Shown: piece by piece, positions 58,094 through 64,000 of the stretch | How positions within the stretch are numbered: the first letter of the stretch is position 1 | Layout of the letters: every line of letters begins with the position of its first letter | Source of the DNA: M3007 sp044347755 | GTDB lineage: Bacteria > Bacteroidota > Bacteroidia > Chitinophagales > Saprospiraceae | DNA: 64,000 nt | Assembly: GCA_044347755.1 (NCBI GenBank) | Contig: JBIKUE010000004.1 | Coordinates: forward strand, 1 to 64,000 | Reading direction: 5' to 3' | Notes under the pieces: model-generated | Database searches by the model: none | What the model was told of the DNA's origin: nothing | Seen by the model: the letters and a program-made list of their open reading frames with translations, nothing else | Position numbers and translations under genes: made by a program

Positions 58094-59374
58094 ATGAATT
58101 TGCCCTTTTTTATTGCCAAAAGGATCGCTTTTTCCAAAGGCAAAAATTTTTCCAAACTGATCATTCGAATCGCAGTGCTGGCGGTGGCCCTTAGCGTGGC
58201 AGTAATGATCACCTCTTCTGCACTGATCGCCGGATTTAAAAGCGAAATCAGTCGGAAGATATTTGAGTTTTGGGGACACATTCATATCTCTGATACTGCT
58301 TACTCTCTTTCTTTTGAGCCGCAGCCAATTGCTATTGAACAGGATTTTTATCCTTCTTTAGACACCGTTACCGGCATCCCTCCCACCGTTTTGGAGCATT
58401 TGGAATGGAATGGCCCGGCGCCAAAAGGAGGCATCAGGCATATTCAGGCGTTTGCACACAAACCCGGGATTATTCGAACCAAAACAGCGCTGGAGGGTAT
58501 CCTGTTGAAAGGTATCGGGAAGGACTTTGATTGGAATAACCTTCAACCATACTTGCTGGAGGGTCGACCCATTCAACATTCAGACACTTCTTTTTCCAAA
58601 GATATTATCATTAGCCGACAAACCGCCGACAGGCTCCAATTAAGTGTTGGTGACAAGTTTATTGTTCATTTCGTGAAAGACCGGGATCAAACGCGGCGCT
58701 TGTTTCAGGTTTGTGGCATTTATAAAACAGGATTGGAAGAATATGACCGGAAGTTCGCGCTTTGCGACATTCGCCAGGTGCAAAACCTGCTCGGCTGGCA
58801 AGAGAACCAGGTGGCCGGTTTTGAGATTTGGCTGGAAAACCTCGGTGATCTCGAAGTATACAATGAGTATATCTATCGGGAAGTGTTGCCGGAAAACCTG
58901 TTGTCTGTAAGTATTAAAGACAAGTTTCCAAGCATTTTTGAATGGCTGGAACTGCAGGATTTAAATGAGATCGTTATCCTGGTGCTGATGTTGGCGGTTG
59001 CCATCATCAATATGATCACGGCCTTGCTGGTTTTGGTACTGGAACGAACCACCATGATCGGCGTGTTAAAAGCGCTGGGAACAGAGAACAGACGCATCAG
59101 GCATATTTTTCTGTACCACGCAGCAGTTATAACCTTGAACGGCATGGTACTGGGCAACTTGCTTGGACTTGGTTTTTGCTGGATTCAGGATACTTTCAGA
59201 ATAATCCGGCTGAACGAGGTGGATTATTATCTGTCCTATGCGCCGGTAAAAATAGAATGGATGAGTATACTAGGGATCAATGCAGGAACCCTGCTCATCA
59301 CCCTGATCTTTTTATTACTGCCTTCCTTTGTGGTAAGTAGTGTTGTTCCTGTAAAGGCTATACGGTTCAAGTAA
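58094..59374 (+). CDS. LolC/E-like ABC transporter permease (FtsX family)
   Basis: 426 residues from ATG 58094 (MNLPFFIAKRIAFSKGKNFSKLIIRIAVLAVALSVAVMI). First helix at about 22-48, a periplasmic core (FEFWGHIHISDTAYSLSFEPQPIAIEQDFYPSLDTV ...), and three C-terminal helices (IVILVLMLAVAIINMITALLVLVLERTTMIGVLKALGTENRRIRHIF, LNGMVLGNLLGLGFC, LGINAGTLLITLIFLLLPSFVV). The layout and the ERTTMIGVLKALG stretch fit LolC/E, which extract lipoproteins for the outer membrane. No LolD-like ATPase is adjacent. Confidence 0.9.
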   Translation: MNLPFFIAKRIAFSKGKNFSKLIIRIAVLAVALSVAVMITSSALIAGFKSEISRKIFEFWGHIHISDTAYSLSFEPQPIAIEQDFYPSLDTVTGIPPTVLEHLEWNGPAPKGGIRHIQAFAHKPGIIRTKTALEGILLKGIGKDFDWNNLQPYLLEGRPIQHSDTSFSKDIIISRQTADRLQLSVGDKFIVHFVKDRDQTRRLFQVCGIYKTGLEEYDRKFALCDIRQVQNLLGWQENQVAGFEIWLENLGDLEVYNEYIYREVLPENLLSVSIKDKFPSIFEWLELQDLNEIVILVLMLAVAIINMITALLVLVLERTTMIGVLKALGTENRRIRHIFLYHAAVITLNGMVLGNLLGLGFCWIQDTFRIIRLNEVDYYLSYAPVKIEWMSILGINAGTLLITLIFLLLPSFVVSSVVPVKAIRFK

Positions 59375-59384
59375 AAAGGGTGGG

Positions 59385-59445
59385 CACCGCGAAGTACGCT
59401 AAGGTCGCAAAATCATTTTTTGCGGCCTTAGCGTACTTCGCGGTG
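59385..59445. terminator. Long palindrome between convergent genes
   Basis: 28-base arms (59385-59412, 59418-59445) with one mismatch; arms start CACCGCGAAGTACGCTAAGG. A partial third copy (TACTTCGCGGTG) follows at 59451-59462. It separates the permease and M28 peptidase genes and can act both ways. Confidence 0.8.
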
Positions 59446-59465
59446 AACTATACTTCGCGGTGATT

Positions 59466-60704
59466 TTAAAACGTCACATCCATCACCTTTTCCTCGGTCC
59501 CGCGCTTCACCTTGACTTTAGTGGTTTCTCCCTTCTTGAACATGGATAATCCTTTCATGTAGTCCTGGATGGTTTTTACCTGTATATCGCCTAGCCCGAT
59601 AATGATATCGCCTTTTTGTAAGCCTGCTTTAGCGGCCGGTTTGCCATCGGTAACCCCATCTACATGAACGCCTTCCTTTTCCCAGGTATAGTCAGGCATG
59701 ATACCAAGTGTCACTTTGAATGACACCCTGCCTTCCTCTTTGGCTTTGGTTTCCTGGAATTTTAGTTTAGGTTGTTTATCCAAACTTTGAATCATGGCAG
59801 AGGCCAGTTCCAGAATTTGTTTAACTCCTGGAAAATTCACCTTTTCAACATCGTCAGTAGGTTTGTGGTAATCCATGTGCTGGCCGGTGAAAAAGAACAA
59901 CACCGGGATATTTTTGAGGTAGAATGAGGTGTGATCGCTGGGGCCAACACCTGCACTGTCCAGTTTAATACCCAGATCTGAAGGCATGCTTTTGATGGTG
60001 GGAACAAAATCCGGGGCAGTGCCCACGCCGCCAACCACCAGTCGTTTTTCTTCATTCAGACGACCGATCATGTCCATATTGAGCATGAAGCTGACTTTGC
60101 TCAAATCAATGGTTGGATATTCGGTGTATTTCTTAGAGCCATAAAGGCCAAGTTCTTCGCCTGAAAAGCACAAAAACAGGAAGTTGTGTTGCTCCTTTAC
60201 TCCGTTTTTCGCGAAGTATCGCGCCAATTCAATCACTCCGGCCGTACCGCTGGCGTTATCATCTGCGCCGTTGTGAATCTTACCTTCCGGATTGGCATCC
60301 AGTGAATTATGGTCATGGCCCATTCCCAGGTGGTCGTAATGCGCACCAATCACAATGGTGTATTCAGCGCCGTTATCGAGGTAGCCTGCCACGTTTTGGG
60401 CATATACCTGAGGAGCGCCTTCATCAATACCACCGTGTGGATCTTTGCTTTTGCGGAAGCCAAACTGGTGGAAGTAGGTATTGTTATCGCCTTTAGGGGT
60501 AAGTCCGGCTTTACGGAATTGTTTGGCGATGTAATTAGCGGCCATTTTTTCCTCCGGAGAACCGGTGGCGCGACCTTTTAGCTTATCGGAAGCCAGGTAG
60601 GTGACGTGCTTTCTGATGTTTTTTTCAGAAATTTCAGTGGTTTGGGCAACCAGACCGGAAACTGCGAACCATGCAGCAACCAGGGAAAGAAATATATGTT
60701 TCAT
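59466..60704 (-). CDS. Secreted M28 family metallopeptidase with PDZ domain
   Basis: 412 residues from ATG 60704; signal peptide MKHIFLSLVAAWFAVSGLVAQ. The two-zinc site is complete: His122 and Asp124 (IGAHYDHLG), Asp148/149 (HNGADDNASG), Glu183/184 (SGEELGLYG), Asp211 (NMDMIGR), His280 (MDYHKPTDD). A PDZ domain follows (about 325-410, VDGVTDGKPAAKAGLQKGDIIIGLGDIQVKTIQDYM). Likely a periplasmic or released aminopeptidase for peptide use. Confidence 0.95.
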   Translation of the reverse strand: MKHIFLSLVAAWFAVSGLVAQTTEISEKNIRKHVTYLASDKLKGRATGSPEEKMAANYIAKQFRKAGLTPKGDNNTYFHQFGFRKSKDPHGGIDEGAPQVYAQNVAGYLDNGAEYTIVIGAHYDHLGMGHDHNSLDANPEGKIHNGADDNASGTAGVIELARYFAKNGVKEQHNFLFLCFSGEELGLYGSKKYTEYPTIDLSKVSFMLNMDMIGRLNEEKRLVVGGVGTAPDFVPTIKSMPSDLGIKLDSAGVGPSDHTSFYLKNIPVLFFFTGQHMDYHKPTDDVEKVNFPGVKQILELASAMIQSLDKQPKLKFQETKAKEEGRVSFKVTLGIMPDYTWEKEGVHVDGVTDGKPAAKAGLQKGDIIIGLGDIQVKTIQDYMKGLSMFKKGETTKVKVKRGTEEKVMDVTF

Positions 60705-60740
60705 GTAAAAGTGGTGTGATTTAGTCCAGAATACTTGTCT

Positions 60741-60794
60741 TTGTGTTTTCAGACCTGTAAGGTTTTTGGAAACCTTACAGGTCTGAAAACACAA
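60741..60794. repeat. Perfect 25-bp palindrome upstream of the M28 gene
   Basis: Arms 60741-60765 and 60770-60794 (core AGACCTGTAAGGTTT / AAACCTTACAGGTCT) with a 4-base loop. It lies between tandem minus-strand genes, after the M28 start and before the GH25 end, so it may terminate GH25 transcription or be a dispersed repeat. Confidence 0.75.
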
Positions 60795-60849
60795 ATGTAA
60801 CACACGCCCGGCGAAGCATGTTCATGGCGCATAAAAATCCGGATGGTAT

Positions 60850-61581
60850 TCAGGGAATTGAATTCCCGCTATCAGCATCCTGGCCCGAGGGTGGATACCA
60901 GCACAAACGCTCCAGCATTTCTGAAGTACCTGGGAATACGTTCAAATCAACTTTTTTGCTGATGCCATCGACACAGCCTTCATTGGAAAACTGCCAGATA
61001 TCCCATTGTTTTCCACTGTTCAGGCTGGGTTTATCTGTTGAATACCGGGCAATCCAAAGCGGATAGTCATCGAAATGACCGGCCAGGTGGCGTTCAAAAA
61101 AGTGTTGATTGGTATAGATAATGGGCTTGACGCCAAGTTGTTTTTCCACTTGTTCCAGCCAGATTTTGGCTTCCTGTACCATAACTTCAGGCGCGATGCC
61201 ATCCAGCACTTCTATATCCAGCACGGGCGCCAGATCGCCGGCTTCCATTTCTACCAGAGAGAGAAAATGAGTGGCCTGTTCATCCCCGCAACCATAAGCT
61301 CTGAAAAAATGGTATGCTCCCCGACGAATGCCGATCCGTTTGAGTTCGGACCAGTTCTGACAAAACAGGCTGTCGACAAAATCATGGCCTTCCGTAGCTT
61401 TTACGAAGGCAAAATCCACAGGTTCGTGTAGCGCTACCGAATCCCATTCAATTTTTTTCTGATGATGGGAAACATCCACTCCCTGAAGGGAAGCCACTTC
61501 CTTCACCGGCACATACACCGAATTGGCTCCCCATCGGGGAATCAAAAGGAACAAAGTACAGGCTGTAAGCAGTCTGAACAT
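60850..61581 (-). CDS. Secreted GH25 lysozyme
   Basis: 243 residues from ATG 61581 (MFRLLTACTLFLLIPRWGANS, signal peptide). GH25 features: LQGVDVSHHQKKIEWDSV (Asp36), DFAFVKATEG, GIRRGAYHFFRAYGCGDEQATHFLSLV, LAPVLDIEVLDG (Asp122, Glu124), PIIYTNQHFFERHL, and YPLWIARYS. It cleaves the MurNAc-GlcNAc bond of peptidoglycan, either of its own wall or of prey or competitor cells. The promoter at 61648-61677 excludes the longer in-frame start at 61650. Confidence 0.95.
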   Translation of the reverse strand: MFRLLTACTLFLLIPRWGANSVYVPVKEVASLQGVDVSHHQKKIEWDSVALHEPVDFAFVKATEGHDFVDSLFCQNWSELKRIGIRRGAYHFFRAYGCGDEQATHFLSLVEMEAGDLAPVLDIEVLDGIAPEVMVQEAKIWLEQVEKQLGVKPIIYTNQHFFERHLAGHFDDYPLWIARYSTDKPSLNSGKQWDIWQFSNEGCVDGISKKVDLNVFPGTSEMLERLCWYPPSGQDADSGNSIP

Positions 61582-61886
61582 GTGTGAGAGAATGTCATGG
61601 GCCGGATAAAAACCCGGAAGATTATACCTTAGGCAAAAGAACAACCACAAAAGTATGTGGCCATAATTCGTGCCAAAATGCGAGAAAAAGGTAGAAGCCC
61701 CAAAGTTTCAGGCGCTTTTTCGATGAACGACGGGCTTTTCAGAGCATTAGCAGACAACTTTTCAGTGGAGGCCTGCGTCAGTTATTTTTAATTCGGGAAG
61801 AAATGCCAAATTTACCCATCTAAAGGACGGGCAAAGTAGCTCGCCGAAAAAGGTATGCCCTTTCACGATAAGAAACACCTATTATT
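61582..61886. other. Divergent intergenic region
   Basis: About 305 bases between GH25 (minus) and the membrane thioredoxin gene (plus). It holds the GH25 promoter (61648-61677). I see no clear promoter for the plus gene, no RNA and no repeat. Confidence 0.5.
61648..61677 (-). promoter_or_regulatory. Promoter of the GH25 lysozyme gene
   Basis: On the minus strand TTTG (61677-61674), 18-base spacer, TACTTTTG (61655-61648). Good match to the Bacteroidota consensus; predicted start near 61643, about 60 bases before the ATG. Confidence 0.65.
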
Positions 61887-62843
61887 ATGTTTGTAAAAAA
61901 ATTTGCCCTTTTCTTCTACGGTTTTACGATGGCCTCCATCTGGAGCGCCTGCTTTTTAGACGGACACATGGCGGATGGCTACACCGCCGCGCTGGGACTT
62001 TCATTTACCTTTTTGAGCATCTATTTTTTGCAACGGCAGTTGAAATTCAGCCTGACCTTAGTGGATAAGTTGATGATCCTGATTATGCCTGTTGTTTTTC
62101 TGGTTGGGCTATACGTAAACCTGACTGATTTTGGCTATTTTTGGTCTGATGCTGCAGGCTTCTCAAGGTGGTACATGGTTTCCTTTTACCTGCACCTGAT
62201 CAACCCAGGCCTGATTGCTTTCATCCTGTTGGTACTGGGGCTCACCTGGCTGAAGGATCTTCGCAATCCAGCCAATGTTTTTGTGTTTACGTTCATCACC
62301 CTGTTTTTTGCGTACTCCCTCATGCCGGAGTGGAGAAAACGTTCTCCCTATAAGGGCAAAAAAATACCACAGAACACAGAAAACAGGGCAGATAAAAACG
62401 CCGCGTCTAAAATAAATGATGCCGTAAAGCTTGCCAACTTTTCCTTTATAAACCCGGCAAGAGATACCATTTCCCTGCCCAATGGGTCGGATAAGTATAT
62501 ATTACTGGAAACCTGGTCAGAAGCCTGTCCGCCCTGCAGGAGGGCTATGCAGGAAATGCCGGAATATTACCGCACAGTGGCCGACAAGCTTTCTGTGTAT
62601 TACGTGTATGAAAATATAAGAATGAGCGAGCGAAACAACTTTGACAAGATCTTTTCTTTTGATAAAATCCAGGATCCTGCCAATATTTTGATTGATATCA
62701 ATCAAGAATTTTCTAAAGCAACCAACATGATAGGCTACCCGTATTTCGTGCTTTTTGACCCCAAAGGCAATCTGCTGACGCATGTGTATGGCTATAGCAG
62801 CAGGGATTCTGTTGGGGGACATATCTCGAGGTATTTGGAATAG
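61887..62843 (+). CDS. Membrane protein with C-terminal thioredoxin-like domain
   Basis: 318 residues. About four to five membrane segments in residues 1-145 (FALFFYGFTMASIWSACFL, LSFTFLSIYFL, LMILIMPVVFLVGLYVNL, LINPGLIAFILLVLGLTWL, FVFTFITLFFAYSLM), a charged linker, and a thioredoxin fold from about 175. Its active site is CPPC (Cys214, Cys217, in LETWSEACPPCRRAM) and the cis-Pro loop is IGYPYFVLFDPKGN. A TlpA-like redox domain attached to its own membrane part suggests a periplasmic thiol reductase. Confidence 0.82.
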   Translation: MFVKKFALFFYGFTMASIWSACFLDGHMADGYTAALGLSFTFLSIYFLQRQLKFSLTLVDKLMILIMPVVFLVGLYVNLTDFGYFWSDAAGFSRWYMVSFYLHLINPGLIAFILLVLGLTWLKDLRNPANVFVFTFITLFFAYSLMPEWRKRSPYKGKKIPQNTENRADKNAASKINDAVKLANFSFINPARDTISLPNGSDKYILLETWSEACPPCRRAMQEMPEYYRTVADKLSVYYVYENIRMSERNNFDKIFSFDKIQDPANILIDINQEFSKATNMIGYPYFVLFDPKGNLLTHVYGYSSRDSVGGHISRYLE

Positions 62844-62883
62844 AGGTGGGGAGGAGCGGCGCCCTTTTCAAAGGTTGGGTCCA

Positions 62884-64000
62884 TCACCTCCCTTTTATAC
62901 AACTTCCCCGGCTCACCACCCAACTCTCATGTGCTACCATCCAGTGGTAGATGCCAGGTGGCAGGGTATGTGTTTCAATTTGAAAACTTTCTTTAAAGTC
63001 TTTTTGCAAAACCAATATCCCCAATGCGTTAAACAGCATAAAATGGTGCGCCGAATGCTGTGGTGGTACCGTGATCTGGATATTTTCCTGAAATGGATTG
63101 GGCGAGACCACAACCAGGCTTTCCTGGACCGGGTTATCCGTTGACGACACACCGAGGTACAACGTTTTGCAATAAGTATCGCTCCCATATTGATTGCTTA
63201 CCGTGAGACAGGCCTGGAAGACACCCGCACTGTCGTACTCATGAAGCGGATTTTGTTCTGTGCTGGTATGACCATCGCCAAATGACCAATACCATTCTGC
63301 AGGTTCGTGGTGTGAAAGATCGTAGAAATAGCGGGCAAAAGGGCCAAGAGTATCGTCTAACCTGAAGTTGGCAACAGGGATATTATTCATCCCCAGGCTG
63401 TCACATGATGAGCCATCCAGCGGGCCGAGTCGGTAGTTAGGCATGTATGGGATGGCTATGCCGATGGCCACGCCGAAGGAGGGCTTGTCATGCACAAACT
63501 TACAGTCCTTGCCTCCAAGGTTGGGATACTGCACAGTGCAATAAGAGTTTCCTTCATGCACGACATAAATACGGCCATCAGGGGCGTTTTCAGCACCTAA
63601 AAATTTACCCCATGTAATGTTTGAAGGGAAATGATAATCGCTGCTATCTATGGTGTTTATTGTATCAACCGAACTATTAAGGTTAGCATCCGTCAAATCA
63701 TACTGAAGCAGATATGGCTTTGTGCCATAAGTACCCCACGACACTGACGAAACCCAAAAGGTAGTGGTTTTGTAAAAGAATTTTTCGTTTGGAGAAAAAA
63801 CTGCACCAGACCCCGAACCATTTTTATAAAATTTTACTCCCGGCGATGGAGGAGCAGGTGGTGGTGGGTAATCTATCCTCCGTTCATTTGATAACAAACC
63901 AGTACAGCGATCAAACTCAAAAATACTAAATCCAATGTTGTCGTTTATATCTGCATAATAACTGCCTTGAGGGGAGAAACAGTTTCCAAACACCTGATTG
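62884..64000 (-). CDS. Secreted beta-propeller/PKD protein with T9SS sorting domain (N-terminus outside window)
   Basis: At least 372 residues; the frame is open to the right edge, so the start is missing. The visible N-terminal part has propeller-like turns (GNCFSPQGSYYADIND, GAVFSPNEKFFYKTTTFW). A PKD domain lies near the middle (PAEWYWSFGDGHTSTEQNPLHEYDSAGVFQACLTVSNQYGSD), then a type A sorting domain (VVSPNPFQENIQITVPPQ ... LPPGIYHWMVA). A Pro-rich loop (DYPPPPAPPSPG) is present. Cell-surface or released protein of unknown role. Confidence 0.88.
   Translation of the reverse strand, partial: NQVFGNCFSPQGSYYADINDNIGFSIFEFDRCTGLLSNERRIDYPPPPAPPSPGVKFYKNGSGSGAVFSPNEKFFYKTTTFWVSSVSWGTYGTKPYLLQYDLTDANLNSSVDTINTIDSSDYHFPSNITWGKFLGAENAPDGRIYVVHEGNSYCTVQYPNLGGKDCKFVHDKPSFGVAIGIAIPYMPNYRLGPLDGSSCDSLGMNNIPVANFRLDDTLGPFARYFYDLSHHEPAEWYWSFGDGHTSTEQNPLHEYDSAGVFQACLTVSNQYGSDTYCKTLYLGVSSTDNPVQESLVVVSPNPFQENIQITVPPQHSAHHFMLFNALGILVLQKDFKESFQIETHTLPPGIYHWMVAHESWVVSRGSCIKGR

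Noticed and set aside
1..64000. tRNA or rRNA genes, transposases, integrases, attachment sites
   Set aside because: I looked for tRNA-like T-arm and anticodon patterns, DDE or tyrosine recombinase motifs and direct target repeats and saw none; a covariance-model scan was not possible here.

Overview
The window looks like a chromosomal segment of a free-living Bacteroidota bacterium, most likely of the Saprospiria/Sphingobacteriia side. Reasons: three proteins with a type IX secretion (T9SS, Por) C-terminal sorting domain, an Oar-like TonB-dependent receptor, Bacteroidota-only families (DUF4292 next to EnvC, DUF5916 outer-membrane proteins, DUF5106/TlpA lipoprotein-type thioredoxins, BshC, the MoxR-Bat operon), the Bacteroidota form of PurM, and several -33/-7 promoters of the TTTG...TAnnTTTG type. 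I saw no rRNA, tRNA, transposase, phage or CRISPR. The family-level placement is an inference.

Layout. 1-4.1 kb: two tandem WD40-caspase paralogs (one cut by the window edge). 4.2-6.7 kb: etfB-etfA-bifunctional nuclease operon (minus). 6.8-9.7 kb: TPR / DUF4292 / EnvC-like M23 / carboxypeptidase-regulatory-like operon (plus). 9.9-16.8 kb: small basic protein, a 1357-residue T9SS subtilase, an MBL-fold hydrolase with an overlapping helical-repeat gene, and a YebC family protein. 17.2-21.8 kb: secreted protein plus CpcT/CpeT pair, PduO adenosyltransferase, HppD, a lipoprotein, peptidyl-tRNA hydrolase and a 38-residue lipoprotein. 21.8-30.6 kb: RmuC, DUF5916 outer-membrane protein, TPR lipoprotein, PurM, GlmU-like protein, ribosomal protein L31 type B, TlpA-like protein. 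30.7-40 kb: sigma-54 activator, MiaB and its small partners, and the aerotolerance-type operon moxR-DUF58-batD-like-batA-batBC, in which BatB and BatC are fused. 40-46.5 kb: DUF1028 T9SS protein, a membrane-anchored Ppx/GppA-like protein, aspartate kinase, lipoprotein, a TIR-like membrane protein and a coiled-coil protein. 46.5-53 kb: a GltD-like flavoprotein with ferredoxin tail, MacB-like permease, Oar-like receptor. 53-64 kb: secreted and membrane proteins of unknown role, PlsC-type acyltransferase, DUF2752, BshC, LolC/E-like permease, M28-PDZ aminopeptidase, GH25 lysozyme, a membrane thioredoxin and a PKD/T9SS protein that runs off the right edge.

Besides ordinary genes, the window carries several families of short dispersed repeats at gene borders: CCACATT-type arrays (four loci), GTTTATGGG-type arrays (three loci), CCCGGAAT palindromes, and long near-perfect palindromes between convergent genes. 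Some overlap start or stop codons and one encodes the last residues of a protein. These, the BatB-BatC fusion with a relic signal peptide, the membrane Ppx-like and TIR-like proteins, and two very small genes are the observations I would look at again. I did not find a clear multi-gene defence island or other plainly new system.
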